Shown here piece by piece: positions 8,938 to 17,661 of a stretch of 64,000 nt of DNA. This DNA is from Paucibacter sp. KCTC 42545 (GTDB lineage: Bacteria > Pseudomonadota > Gammaproteobacteria > Burkholderiales > Burkholderiaceae_C): the NCBI RefSeq assembly GCF_001477625.1, contig NZ_CP013692.1:620001-684000 (forward strand). Reading direction: 5' to 3'. The notes under the pieces are model-generated. The model worked only from the letters and a program-made list of their open reading frames with translations. It made no database searches and was not told the DNA's origin. Position 1 is the stretch's first letter; every line of letters begins with the position of its first letter. Made by a program: the position numbers and the translations under genes.

Positions 8938-9975
8938 ATGCGCGCCTTTCATTCCGATGCCTTCAGTTTGGCCCTGCCGCCCGGCCACCCGTTTCCGCAG
9001 TCCAAATACCGTTTGCTGCGTGAGCATTTCGAGGCCAGCCCGGGCCTGCTGCGCATGCAGCCTGCCGAGCCGGCCAGTGAGGGCGAGCTGGCGTTGGCGC
9101 ACACCCAGGACTATGTGGACGCCGTCTTGCTGGGCCATTTGAGCGCCGCGCAGCAGCGCGAGATTGGCTTCCCCTGGTCGCCGCAGATGGCGGAGCGCTC
9201 GCGCCGCTCGGTGGGCGCCACCATCATGGCGGCGCGGGCGGCCTTGTTTGAAGGCGAGGGCGTGGCGGCCAATATGGCCGGAGGCACCCACCATGCGCAG
9301 GCGGACAAAGGCTCGGGCTATTGCGTCTTCAACGATGTGGCGGTGGCTGCGCGCCTGATGCAGGCGGAATGGCACCGTGATGCCAACAAGGGCACCAACG
9401 CCCGGCTGCTGCGCGTGTTGGTGATCGACTTGGACGTGCACCAGGGCAATGGCACGGCGGCCATTTTTCGGGATGACCCGAGCGTGTTCACCTTCTCCAT
9501 GCACGGGGCCAAGAACTTCCCGTTTCGCAAGCAGCCCAGTGATCTCGATGTGGAGCTGGCTGATGGCTGCGGTGATGCCGACTATCTGGCCGCCCTGACG
9601 GCGGCGCTGGGCCAGATCGACGCGGCCGGGCCGTTCCAGCTGGCGTTTTACCTGGCCGGGGCCGACCCACATGAGGGCGACCGGCTGGGCCGGCTCAAGC
9701 TCAGCAGCGCCGGGATGCTGGCGCGTGACCAGCAGGTGCTGGACTTCTTGCGCCAGCGCCGCATCCCCGTGGCCCTGAGCATGGCCGGCGGCTACGGCCG
9801 CGAACTCAGCACCACCGTGGCCTGCCAGGTCGCGACGCTGGAGGCCGCGGCGCGCAGCTGGCAACAGTGGCAGCAGTGGTGGCAGCCTGGGGATGAGCCG
9901 AACCCCGCCAATGCCTTGCGCGCCAGCCCAGGCGAGCCATCCAATCCGAACCCAATGCAAGAATGCAAGCCATGA
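8938..9975 (+). CDS. Histone deacetylase family protein (zinc-dependent deacetylase)
   Basis: A member of the class II HDAC/acetylpolyamine amidohydrolase family, which removes acyl groups from amines using zinc. Visible motifs are GGTHHA (paired catalytic His), the zinc ligands D-x-H in IDLDVHQGNGT, and a third zinc Asp in LAGADPHEGD, followed by LSMAGGYGR. So the site is complete. ATG 8938 (MRAFHSDAF) is preferred because family members start with this motif; an in-frame ATG at 8896 would add 14 residues, and neither start has a strong ribosome site. It opens a tight operon and its stop overlaps the next start (ATGA). The bacterial substrate may be an acetylated polyamine or small amide. 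Confidence 0.9.
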   Translation: MRAFHSDAFSLALPPGHPFPQSKYRLLREHFEASPGLLRMQPAEPASEGELALAHTQDYVDAVLLGHLSAAQQREIGFPWSPQMAERSRRSVGATIMAARAALFEGEGVAANMAGGTHHAQADKGSGYCVFNDVAVAARLMQAEWHRDANKGTNARLLRVLVIDLDVHQGNGTAAIFRDDPSVFTFSMHGAKNFPFRKQPSDLDVELADGCGDADYLAALTAALGQIDAAGPFQLAFYLAGADPHEGDRLGRLKLSSAGMLARDQQVLDFLRQRRIPVALSMAGGYGRELSTTVACQVATLEAAARSWQQWQQWWQPGDEPNPANALRASPGEPSNPNPMQECKP

Positions 9976-10442
9976 CCGCCAGCGCACCCAGCAGCACCAA
10001 CAACAATCCCCGCCCCGTGGCCGACGGCCGCGACAGCTACGCTCGCTTTGTGCCCCTGAGCACCCGCTGGATGGACAACGACGCCTACGGCCACCTCAAC
10101 AATGTGGTCTACCTGAGCTTGTTCGACACGGCGGTCAACCAATACCTGATCGAAGCCGGCGCGCTGGATCTGCACCAGGGCGCCGTCATCGGCTTGGTGG
10201 TGGAGACGCATTGCAATTACTTCGACTCCCTGGCCTACCCGCAGCGCATCGAAGCCGGCTTGCGGGTGCACAGCCAGGGCCGCTCCAGCGTGCGCTACGA
10301 GATCGGCTTGTTTGCCGAAGGCGCCGCGCTGTGCGCCGCGCGCGGCCACTTCGTGCATGTTTATGTGGACCGCCAACATCGGCGGCCGGTAGCCCAATTG
10401 CCTGATGCTTATTTGAGTGCTTTGAAAGGACTGACCCTGTGA
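9972..10442 (+). CDS. Acyl-CoA thioesterase, 4HBT hotdog-fold family
   Basis: A 156-residue single hotdog-domain protein. The helix-start motif RWMDNDAYGHLNNVVY is the 4HBT/YbgC-type signature with its catalytic Asp, and HC-Y--SLAYP follows. It is expected to hydrolyse small-acyl or aryl-CoA thioesters in the cytoplasm. ATG 9972 overlaps the upstream stop as ATGA, arguing for translational coupling and against the ATG at 9963. Its own stop overlaps the nitroreductase start (GTGA). Confidence 0.88.
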   Translation: MTASAPSSTNNNPRPVADGRDSYARFVPLSTRWMDNDAYGHLNNVVYLSLFDTAVNQYLIEAGALDLHQGAVIGLVVETHCNYFDSLAYPQRIEAGLRVHSQGRSSVRYEIGLFAEGAALCAARGHFVHVYVDRQHRRPVAQLPDAYLSALKGLTL

Positions 10443-11170
10443 CAACGCCTACGCCTGAAGCCCAACGTTTTGCCATGCCCACGCCCGCCGAGACGGCTGC
10501 TGTGGACGCCGCGATTGAAACCCGCCACTCCATGCGCGCCTTCACGCCCGAGGCGGTGCCGCGCGAAACGCTGGAAGACATCTTGCGCGTGGCCGCGCGG
10601 GCGCCTTCGGGCACCAACACCCAGCCCTGGCAGGTGCATGTGCTGACGGGTGCCGCTAAGCAGCGCCTGAGCGACCGCATCCTGGCCACCTATCTGGACC
10701 CAGCCCAGAACGCCGCGCACCAAGAGGAATACGCCTACTACCCGCAGCAATGGGCTTCGCCCTATATCGACCGCCGCCGCAAAGTGGGCTGGGACCTTTA
10801 CGGTTTGCTGGACATCGCCAAGACCGACAAAGCGCGCATGCAGCACCAGCATGGCCGCAACTACCAGTTCTTCGACGCACCGGTGGGCCTGATCTTCACC
10901 ATCGACCGCGTGATGCAGCAAGGCAGCTGGCTGGACTACGGCATGTTCTTGCAAAACATCATGATCGCGGCCCGCGCGCGCGGCCTGCACACCTGCCCGC
11001 AAGCTGCCTTCACCCAGTTCCACGCCTTGATTGCGGATGAACTGCAGCTCGCCCCCACGCAGATGCTGGTGTGCGGCATGGCCCTGGGCTTTGCCGACCC
11101 AGCCGCGGTGGAAAACAGCCTGGTGACCGAGCGCGCTGCGGTGGCCGAGTTCACCCGCTTTCTGGCTTGA
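10439..11170 (+). CDS. Nitroreductase family FMN oxidoreductase
   Basis: A 243-residue nitroreductase-like flavoprotein. Motifs for FMN binding are RHSMRAFTPE near residue 25, ARAPSGTNTQPW near 55, and a later GLHTCPQAAF segment. Family members reduce nitroaromatics, quinones or enones with NAD(P)H. GTG 10439 overlaps the preceding TGA, and AAAGGA is about 10 bases upstream, which supports this start over the internal ATG at 10475. It lies in the amidohydrolase-thioesterase-dehydrogenase operon, suggesting a shared catabolic or detoxifying pathway. Confidence 0.9.
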   Translation: MTTPTPEAQRFAMPTPAETAAVDAAIETRHSMRAFTPEAVPRETLEDILRVAARAPSGTNTQPWQVHVLTGAAKQRLSDRILATYLDPAQNAAHQEEYAYYPQQWASPYIDRRRKVGWDLYGLLDIAKTDKARMQHQHGRNYQFFDAPVGLIFTIDRVMQQGSWLDYGMFLQNIMIAARARGLHTCPQAAFTQFHALIADELQLAPTQMLVCGMALGFADPAAVENSLVTERAAVAEFTRFLA

Positions 11171-11183
11171 ACGGGTGCCACGC

Positions 11184-12164
11184 ATGAAGCCCAAAGTCCT
11201 GATCGCCCGGCGCATTTTTCCCGACGTGGTGGCGCGTCTGCGCGAGCATTTCGAGGTGGAGTGGTACGACGAAAACGAACCGCTGACGCCCGCGCAATTG
11301 CAGCGCCGCCTGGCCGACAAGCAAGGCCTGTTTGCCTCGGGCACCGAGCAGATCACGGCTGAGTTGCTGGCCGCCTGCCCCGAGCTGAAGGCGGTGTGCC
11401 TGATGACCGTGGGCTACAACAATGTGGATGTGGCGGCCTGCACGGCGCGCGGCGTGCTGCTGACTAACGCGCCCGATGTGCTGACCGAAACCACCGCCGA
11501 CTTTGGCTTCGCCCTGATGATGGCGGCCGCCCGCCGCATCAGCGAGAGCGAGCATTTCCTGCGCCGTGGCGACTGGACCCAGTGGCGGGTTGATCTCTTT
11601 GCCGGCGCCGATATTCACGGCAGCACCCTGGGCATTCTGGGCATGGGCCGCATCGGCCAGGCCATTGCCAAACGCGGCGCCCTGGGCTTTGGCATGCAGG
11701 TGATCTATCACAACCGCAGCCGCCTTAGCCCTGAGCAAGAAGCACCGCTGGGCGCGCAGTGGGTCAGCAAGCAAGAGCTGCTGAGCCGCGCGGACCACCT
11801 GGTGCTCGTCGTGCCCTACACGCCCGAGTCGCACCACCTCATCCAGGCGCAAGACCTGGCCCTGATGAAGCGCAGCGCCACCCTGACCAATATCGCGCGT
11901 GGCGGCGTGGTGGATGAAGACGCGCTGGCCCAGGCGCTGGGCGAAGGCCGCTTGGCTGCAGCGGGCCTGGACGTGTTCGAAGGCGAACCGACGGTGAACC
12001 CGCGCCTGCTGGCGCTCAACAATGTGGTCTTGACGCCCCACATCGCCAGCGCCTCGGTGCCCACCCGGCGGGCCATGTGCAATCTGGCGGCCGACAACCT
12101 GATCGCGGCGCTGACCGGGGGCCAGGTCTTGACGGCGGTGAATGGGCGCGAGCTGGCGGCCTAG
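11184..12164 (+). CDS. D-isomer 2-hydroxyacid dehydrogenase (glyoxylate/hydroxypyruvate reductase type)
   Basis: A 326-residue NAD(P)-dependent D-2-hydroxyacid dehydrogenase, closest by eye to GhrB/gluconate 2-dehydrogenase-like enzymes that reduce glyoxylate, hydroxypyruvate or 2-ketogluconate. The Rossmann motif GMGRIG is near residue 156, the catalytic Arg in NIARGGVVDE, Glu in VFEGEP, and His in LTPHIASA. ATG 11184 (MKPKVLIARR) is preferred to an in-frame GTG at 11175. It starts 13 bases after the nitroreductase stop, so it is probably co-transcribed. Confidence 0.92.
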   Translation: MKPKVLIARRIFPDVVARLREHFEVEWYDENEPLTPAQLQRRLADKQGLFASGTEQITAELLAACPELKAVCLMTVGYNNVDVAACTARGVLLTNAPDVLTETTADFGFALMMAAARRISESEHFLRRGDWTQWRVDLFAGADIHGSTLGILGMGRIGQAIAKRGALGFGMQVIYHNRSRLSPEQEAPLGAQWVSKQELLSRADHLVLVVPYTPESHHLIQAQDLALMKRSATLTNIARGGVVDEDALAQALGEGRLAAAGLDVFEGEPTVNPRLLALNNVVLTPHIASASVPTRRAMCNLAADNLIAALTGGQVLTAVNGRELAA

Positions 12165-12200
12165 CCCGGCCAAGCCGGTGCCGCCTGAGACAATGGTGGC

Positions 12201-13928
12201 ATGAGCATTGTTGAAATTGTGATCTTGGCGCTGCTGGCGCTGGTGTTGGTGTTGCTGATCGTGAGCCTGTGGTGGCAGGCCAGCAGCCGGGGTGAGGACA
12301 AGGGTGTTGATATGGGCGCCCAGCTCAGCCCCATCGTGCAAGCATCGAGTGAGCGCCTGGAGCGCGAGTTACGCCACGAACTCAGCCAGAACGCCAGCGG
12401 CATGCGCCAAGAGCTGCTGCAGACCCTGAGCCAGTTCCAGCAAGTTTTGCTGAACCAGGGCGGCGATGTGGCCCGCACCCAGAACGAGCAGATCGACAGC
12501 TTCCGCCTGCAGCTCGGCAGCTTGCAACAGGGCCTGAGCGACAGCTTGCAGAGCACCGCCCAAGGGCTGAATGCCCAAGCCCTGGCGGCCCGCCTGGCGC
12601 AGGATGAAGCGCAGCAGCGCAGCGCGCAGACCCAGCTCGACGCCATGCAGCAGATTGCCCGCGCACAGAACGAGCAGATCGAGGCCTTCCGCCTGCAACT
12701 CGCCGGCATGCAGCAAGACCTGAGCGTTAGCCTGCAGGCCACCACGCAAGCCCTCAACACCCAAGCCCTGGCCGCGCGTGAGGCGCAAGACCAGGCGGCC
12801 CAGCGCAGTGTGCAAGCGCAGCTGGAGGCGATGCAGCGCTTGTCTGACACCATGAGCGCTCAGCTCAAGGCCTTGTCGCAGGCCAATGAACAGCGCCTGA
12901 ACGAAATGCGCGCCACGGTGGACCAACGCCTGACCCAGGTGCAGGCCTCGGTGGAGCAGCGCCTGGTGGCGATTCAGCAAGACAACGAGAAAAAGCTCGA
13001 GCAGATGCGCGCCACCGTGGACGAGAAGCTGCACGCCACGCTGGAGCAACGCCTGGGTGAGAGCTTCAAGCAAGTGGCCGACCGGCTGGAGCAGGTGCAC
13101 AAAGGCCTGGGCGAAATGCAGAACCTGGCCCGCGATGTGGGCTCGCTCAACCGCGTGCTGACGAATGTGAAAACACGCGGCATCTTCGGCGAGGTGCAGC
13201 TGGCCGGCTTGCTGGAGCAGGTGTTCACGCCCGAGCAGTACGCCAGCAATGTGGCCACCATTCCCGGCAGCAGCGAGCGGGTTGAGTTCGCTGTTTGCCT
13301 GCCGGGCCAGCGCGAAGACGGCGCGCCCCTGTGGCTGCCCATCGACGCGAAATTCCCGCGTGAAGATTACGAGCGCTTGCTCGAAGCCCAGGACCGCGCC
13401 GATGTGGCCGGTGTTGAGGCCTCGTCCAAAGCCATCGAACTGCGCCTGCGCGCCGAGGCCAAAACCATTCGTGAGAAGTACATCGCCCCGCCGCACACCA
13501 CCGATTTCGGCATGCTGTTCGTGCCTACCGAAGGCCTTTATGCCGAAGCCTTGCGCCGTCCCGGCTTGGTGGAAAGCCTGCAGCGCGAGCACAAGGTGAT
13601 GCTGGTGGGCCCCACCACCTTGCTGGCCACGCTGACCAGCTTGCAAATGGGCTTCCGCACCCTGGCGCTGGAGAAGCGTTCGGCCGAGGTCTGGGAGGTG
13701 CTGGGCGCGGTGAAGACCGAGTTTGGTAAGTTCGGCGATGTGCTGGCCAAGACCAAGAAGAAGCTGCAAGAAGCCAGCAACACCATCGACCAGGCCGAAA
13801 CCCGCACCCGCGCGATGACGCGCCAGCTTCGCAGCGTGGAGTCGCTGCCCGATGAGGCCGCCAGCAAGCTGCTTAAGCTCGGTTTGCCGGCCGATGCCTT
13901 GGACGCTGCTGATGAGGCTGACATGTGA
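12201..13928 (+). CDS. rmuC: RmuC-family DNA recombination protein
   Basis: A 575-residue RmuC homologue. In E. coli RmuC limits sequence inversion and is a predicted nuclease-like factor. An N-terminal membrane helix (about residues 3-25) is followed by a long Gln/Ala-rich coiled coil (about 40-290) and the conserved RmuC core (about 310-540), with KTRGIFGE, PIDAKFPREDYERL and MLFVPTEGLYAEAL. The coiled coil holds an exact-period internal duplication: residues 91-152 and 153-214 align over 62 residues. The stop overlaps the next gene's GTG start. Confidence 0.93.
   Translation: MSIVEIVILALLALVLVLLIVSLWWQASSRGEDKGVDMGAQLSPIVQASSERLERELRHELSQNASGMRQELLQTLSQFQQVLLNQGGDVARTQNEQIDSFRLQLGSLQQGLSDSLQSTAQGLNAQALAARLAQDEAQQRSAQTQLDAMQQIARAQNEQIEAFRLQLAGMQQDLSVSLQATTQALNTQALAAREAQDQAAQRSVQAQLEAMQRLSDTMSAQLKALSQANEQRLNEMRATVDQRLTQVQASVEQRLVAIQQDNEKKLEQMRATVDEKLHATLEQRLGESFKQVADRLEQVHKGLGEMQNLARDVGSLNRVLTNVKTRGIFGEVQLAGLLEQVFTPEQYASNVATIPGSSERVEFAVCLPGQREDGAPLWLPIDAKFPREDYERLLEAQDRADVAGVEASSKAIELRLRAEAKTIREKYIAPPHTTDFGMLFVPTEGLYAEALRRPGLVESLQREHKVMLVGPTTLLATLTSLQMGFRTLALEKRSAEVWEVLGAVKTEFGKFGDVLAKTKKKLQEASNTIDQAETRTRAMTRQLRSVESLPDEAASKLLKLGLPADALDAADEADM
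12471..12842 (+). repeat. Tandem 186-bp duplication inside rmuC
   Basis: Two in-frame units of 186 bases (12471-12656 and 12657-12842) encode related 62-residue coiled-coil segments starting AR(T/A)QNEQI(D/E). Their sequences have diverged, so the duplication is old. The exact multiple of three keeps frame and heptad phase near register. Confidence 0.8.
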
Positions 13929-15166
13929 GTGATGCTGATCCCGCTGAAGCCGCCGCTGGAGCCGACGCCGGGGCCAAAGCTGGCGACGCTGCCGGCGCCG
14001 TCCCGCCGCCGCATGATCTGCGCCGTGCCTTCCCCTGGCTGATTGCCACCCTGGTGGCCGTGCATGCCTGCATGGCCGTCACCCGCGTGGCCGCCAGCTT
14101 GTGGACGCTCAATCAGGGCTATGGTGAATGGACGGTGGGTGTCTTGCTGAGCCTGTTCGCCATGGCACCCATCGTGCTCTCGCTGTGGGCCGGGCGCCAA
14201 GCCGATAAACATGGCTTCCACCGCCCCGTTGGCATCGGTGTGTTGATGGCCTTCACCGGCGCGGTGGTGGCGCTGCTGGGGCAGTCGCTCTGGAGTATTG
14301 CCTTTAGCTGCTTGCTCAGCGGCGGCGCCATCTCGGTGGCCGCTGTGGCCTTGCAGCGCGAGGCGGGGCTGATGGCGGATGAGCCCTCCGAGCTCAAGCG
14401 CATCTTCAGCTGGGTGGCTTTGGGGCCGGCCTTGTCGAATGCGCTGGCGCCGGTGGCGGCGGGGCTGTTGATTGACCACATCTCTTTTCGTGCTGCTTTT
14501 GTGCTGGCGCTGGCCCTGCCGCTGATTGCCTGGGCGCTGGCGCAAAAAGTGCCGCGCCACCCGCCCAAGCCGGTCAGCCCTGCCAGCAAAGCGCGGCCCG
14601 CCTGGGACTTGCTGCGTGACCCGGCGCTGCGCAATCTGCTGCTGGTCAATGTGGTGCTGTCGGCCAGCTGGGACGCGCACAGCTTTGTGGTGCCGGTGGT
14701 GGGCCACGCCAAGGGCCTCAGCGCCTCGCAGATCGGCCTGGTGTTGGGCTCGTTTGCAGTGGCGGCCACCTGCGTGCGCCTGGCCATCGTGCGCTTCGCG
14801 GATTCACTCGATGAGTTGAAAGCGGTACGCGCCGCCATGCTGCTGGCCACCGTGATGCTGCTGGGCTATGCCTGGCTGCCGGGCGCGGCGGGCATGATGC
14901 TGGGCTCGGCCATGCTGGGTCTGGCGCTGGGTTCGGTGCAGCCCATGGCTTTATCGCTGCTGCATCAGGTCACGCCGTCGGACCGCCAAGGTCAGGCCCT
15001 GGGCTTGCGCATGATGGTGGTCAACAGCGCCACTGTTGCGATGCCGGTGGGCTTTGGCCTGCTGGCAGGCGTTACGCTGGCTGCCGCACCGATGTGGCTG
15101 ATGGCCGGCTTGCTGGTGCTGGCGCAATGGCCGGCCAGTGTGATCCGCAAGCTGCCGCAGGAATAG
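13925..15166 (+). CDS. Major facilitator superfamily transporter
   Basis: A 413-residue MFS permease with about 12 hydrophobic segments. An Ala/Asp-rich cytoplasmic N-terminus (about 35 residues) precedes the first helix. The loop 2-3 motif appears as GRQADKHGFHR, and a second-half equivalent is present. The substrate cannot be read from sequence. GTG 13925 overlaps the rmuC stop (GTGA) with GAGG upstream, so the start is supported by coupling. As the last gene of the operon it may export a product or toxic substrate of the enzymes encoded before it. Confidence 0.88.
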   Translation: MSDADPAEAAAGADAGAKAGDAAGAVPPPHDLRRAFPWLIATLVAVHACMAVTRVAASLWTLNQGYGEWTVGVLLSLFAMAPIVLSLWAGRQADKHGFHRPVGIGVLMAFTGAVVALLGQSLWSIAFSCLLSGGAISVAAVALQREAGLMADEPSELKRIFSWVALGPALSNALAPVAAGLLIDHISFRAAFVLALALPLIAWALAQKVPRHPPKPVSPASKARPAWDLLRDPALRNLLLVNVVLSASWDAHSFVVPVVGHAKGLSASQIGLVLGSFAVAATCVRLAIVRFADSLDELKAVRAAMLLATVMLLGYAWLPGAAGMMLGSAMLGLALGSVQPMALSLLHQVTPSDRQGQALGLRMMVVNSATVAMPVGFGLLAGVTLAAAPMWLMAGLLVLAQWPASVIRKLPQE

Positions 15167-15195
15167 CCCAAGCGAAGGCCGTTGCTGCTGATGCA

Positions 15196-15241
15196 GGGGG
15201 CAGGGCGCCAGCCATGCAAAAGCTGGCCTGACGCCCCGTTT
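15196..15241. terminator. Probable convergent terminator hairpin
   Basis: A GC-rich imperfect hairpin (GGGC-GCCAGC / GCTGGC--GACGCCC) followed by a short GTTT, between the MFS gene and the convergent OmpA-family gene. The T-run is weak. Confidence 0.4.
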
Positions 15242-15250
15242 CGCTGAGTC

Positions 15251-15928
15251 TTAGGCCGGCTTGTCCTGCTCCCGCAGGAAGATTTCCACCCGGCGATTCT
15301 TGGCGCGGTTCTCGGCGCTGGCGTTGTCGGCAATGGGCTCGTGGGAGCCACGGCCAGCGGCCTCAATCCGGCCCGGGCTGATGCCCCGGTCCACCAGGAA
15401 GTTGCGCACCGAGTTGGCCCGTTCCACCGACAACTTGTCGTTGATGGTGTCGTTGCCGGTGCTGTCGGTGTGGCCCACCACGCGCACGCGCAGCGAGGGG
15501 TCATTGCTCAGGCCGTTGCCAAAGTGTTCCAGCACCGTGCGCAACTCGGGCTTGAGGTCGGCGCGGCCGGTGTCAAAGGAAATATCGCTGGGCACTTGCA
15601 GCTTGAGCTGGTTGTCTGCCGTGCGCGCCACTTCCACGCCGGTGCCTTGGGTGGCCTGCTCCATCGCCTGGCGCTTGGCCTCCATCTTTTTGGACCAGAT
15701 ATTGCCGCCGACGGCACCCGCCGCGCCGCCCAGCAAGGCGCCGGTGGTGGCGCCATCGCGCCCGCCAATCAGCCCGCCCAACACGGCACCCGCGGCCACG
15801 CCGATGCCGGCACCGGTGGCCGTGCCTTTTTGCTCTGCGCTCATATTGGCGCAGGCGCTGAGCAGCAGGCTGACGGCCAAGGTGGTGGGCAACACCAGGC
15901 GTTTGAAGGATCGTGCATTTGTGTTCAT
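15251..15928 (-). CDS. OmpA-family peptidoglycan-binding lipoprotein (YiaD-like)
   Basis: A 225-residue outer-membrane lipoprotein. The signal peptide ends with lipobox LSAC (Cys about residue 26). Residues about 36-75 form a Gly-rich zipper (repeated GxxxG, GGRDGATTGALLGG). The C-terminal OmpA domain (about 110-222) has ISFDTGRADLKPE, VGHTDSTGND, LSVERANSVRNFL and NRRVEIFL, which bind diaminopimelate in peptidoglycan. The order matches E. coli YiaD. AAGGGAAG precedes the ATG. It is monocistronic and probably has an envelope-tethering role. Confidence 0.93.
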   Translation of the reverse strand: MNTNARSFKRLVLPTTLAVSLLLSACANMSAEQKGTATGAGIGVAAGAVLGGLIGGRDGATTGALLGGAAGAVGGNIWSKKMEAKRQAMEQATQGTGVEVARTADNQLKLQVPSDISFDTGRADLKPELRTVLEHFGNGLSNDPSLRVRVVGHTDSTGNDTINDKLSVERANSVRNFLVDRGISPGRIEAAGRGSHEPIADNASAENRAKNRRVEIFLREQDKPA

Positions 15929-16229
15929 GGGCTTCCCTTGAAAGTGGACGTTGAAGTGGCCGAAAGACTGCTTTGGCCTCGCAATGTTCCGCAGTTTGGT
16001 ACGGGTGCTGCCAGCCTAAACCAATCTCAGCCCTTTGCGTTGATGCCCCGCAAATCCATGGCCGTTCGGCGTCGCCAGGGCAGGGGACGCGGCCCTGTGG
16101 CTGGCAGCGCTGCGGCATTCTCGGCTGCAAGTCACACAGTCCGCGTGGCCATGCGCCGTCAAGCGGCAAGCCGATGCGCGTTCTCGCTGAGAATCGGGCG
16201 CAAGAGTGACGCACCGAGGAAGGACTGGG
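15929..16229. other. Intergenic region between divergent OmpA lipoprotein and HD-GYP genes
   Basis: About 300 bases that should hold both divergent promoters. I see no gene and no outstanding repeat. Confidence 0.5.
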
Positions 16230-17618
16230 ATGGAACGACTCACGCACGGCGGGCAGCCAGGGCAGATGCAAGACGCCGACATGGGCCTGACCATGGCCGA
16301 ACTCATCGGCTCACTCAGCCACGCGCTGGACATCACCGAAGGCCAGCCCAAAGGCCATTGCGTGCGCTGCTGCTGGATCGGCATGCACATCGGCAAAGCC
16401 ATCGGCCTGCAAGAGCAAGCGCTTTGGGAGCTGTACTACACCTTGCTTTTGAAAGACCTGGGCTGCAGCAGCAATGCCGCGCGCATCTGCGAGCTGTATC
16501 TGACCGACGATCTGCAGTTCAAGCGCGACTTCAAAACCGTCGGCGATAGCCTGCCGCAAATGCTGCGCTTTGTGTTCAGCCATACCGGTTTGAATGCCGG
16601 CATGGCCGATCGTTTTCGCGCCATCATGAACATCATGCGCAACGGCCCGGAGCTGGCGCATGAGCTGATTCAAACCCGCTGCCAACGCGGCGCCGACATT
16701 GCCCGCCAGCTGCGCTTCCCCGAGACCGTGGCCGACGGCATTCATGGCCTCGACGAACACTGGAACGGCCTGGGCAAGCCCAGCGGCCTCAAGGGCCCGC
16801 AAATCCCGCTCTACTCACGCATTGCCTTGCTGTCGCAGGTGATCGACGTCTTCCGTACCGCCGATGGCCCGGCGGCGGCCTTGCAGGAAGTGTCGGCCCG
16901 CACCGGCACCTGGTTCGACCCCGAGCTGTGCGCGGCCTTCCAGTCCCTGGCCCGCGACGAAGCTTTCTGGGCCTGCATGGAGTCGCCCGACATTGAAGCC
17001 ATGGTGCGCGCGCTGGAGCCCAGCAATCAGCGCCTGCCGCTGGATGACGACTATCTGGACGATATTGCCGCCGCCTTCGGCCAGGTGGTTGACTCGAAAA
17101 GCCCCTTCACCAGCGGCCACAGCATGCGCGTGGCGCAGTATGTGGACGCCATCGCCGCCACCCTGGGCCTGGATGATGGGCGCCGGCGTTGGCTCAAGCG
17201 TGGCGCCTTGCTGCACGACGTGGGCAAGCTGGGCGTGAGCAATGCGATTCTGGACAAGCCCGGCAAGCTCGATGAAGAAGAGTGGGGCCAGGTCAAGCTG
17301 CACGCCCAGTACACCGAGGCGATTCTGGGCCGCATCAAGCCCTTCGCGGAGCTGGCCCGTGTGTCCGCCGCCCACCATGAGCGCCTGGACGGTGGCGGCT
17401 ACCCCAAGGGTTTGATGGGCGCCGACATCAGCCTGGAAACCCGCATCATCACCACGGCCGACATCTTTGACGCCATCTCTGCCGAGCGGCCCTACCGCGG
17501 CGCCGTGCCCATCCCCAAGACGCTGGAGATCATGGGCGAATCGGTAGGCACCGCCATTGACGCGCGCTGTTTTGAAGCCCTGAAAGCCGCACTGGCCTTG
17601 CAAGGCCTCGGCCAGTGA
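16230..17618 (+). CDS. HD-GYP domain protein with a second, degenerate N-terminal HD-GYP-like domain
   Basis: A 462-residue cytoplasmic protein. The C-terminal half is a complete HD-GYP domain, the cyclic-di-GMP phosphodiesterase type: HSMRVAQY, H329-D330 in LLHDVGKLG, HHERLDGGGYPKG with GYP at 390-392, and TTADIFDAISAERPYR. The N-terminal half repeats the same order but is decayed: HD becomes Lys75-Asp76 in LLKDLG, and GYP becomes GKP at 182-184, followed by RIALLSQVIDVF. The N-half is therefore likely regulatory. ATG 16230 follows GAGGAAGG, preferred to GTG 16206. No receiver or sensory domain is attached. Confidence 0.92.
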   Translation: MERLTHGGQPGQMQDADMGLTMAELIGSLSHALDITEGQPKGHCVRCCWIGMHIGKAIGLQEQALWELYYTLLLKDLGCSSNAARICELYLTDDLQFKRDFKTVGDSLPQMLRFVFSHTGLNAGMADRFRAIMNIMRNGPELAHELIQTRCQRGADIARQLRFPETVADGIHGLDEHWNGLGKPSGLKGPQIPLYSRIALLSQVIDVFRTADGPAAALQEVSARTGTWFDPELCAAFQSLARDEAFWACMESPDIEAMVRALEPSNQRLPLDDDYLDDIAAAFGQVVDSKSPFTSGHSMRVAQYVDAIAATLGLDDGRRRWLKRGALLHDVGKLGVSNAILDKPGKLDEEEWGQVKLHAQYTEAILGRIKPFAELARVSAAHHERLDGGGYPKGLMGADISLETRIITTADIFDAISAERPYRGAVPIPKTLEIMGESVGTAIDARCFEALKAALALQGLGQ

Positions 17619-17636
17619 GTTGATCGCTGCCAGGCT

Positions 17637-17661
17637 GGCCTGAGGTTTGCGCCCTCAGGCC
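17637..17661. terminator. Hairpin between convergent genes
   Basis: GGCCTGAGG, 7-base loop, CCTCAGGCC: a perfect 9-bp stem spanning the gap between the HD-GYP gene and the convergent hypothetical gene, covering the latter's stop codon. No T-run. Confidence 0.4.

Noticed and set aside
12369..13769. Long minus-strand frame across rmuC
   Set aside because: Shadow of the repetitive Gln/Ala-rich coiled coil; composition is Leu/Gln/His-rich with no family features.
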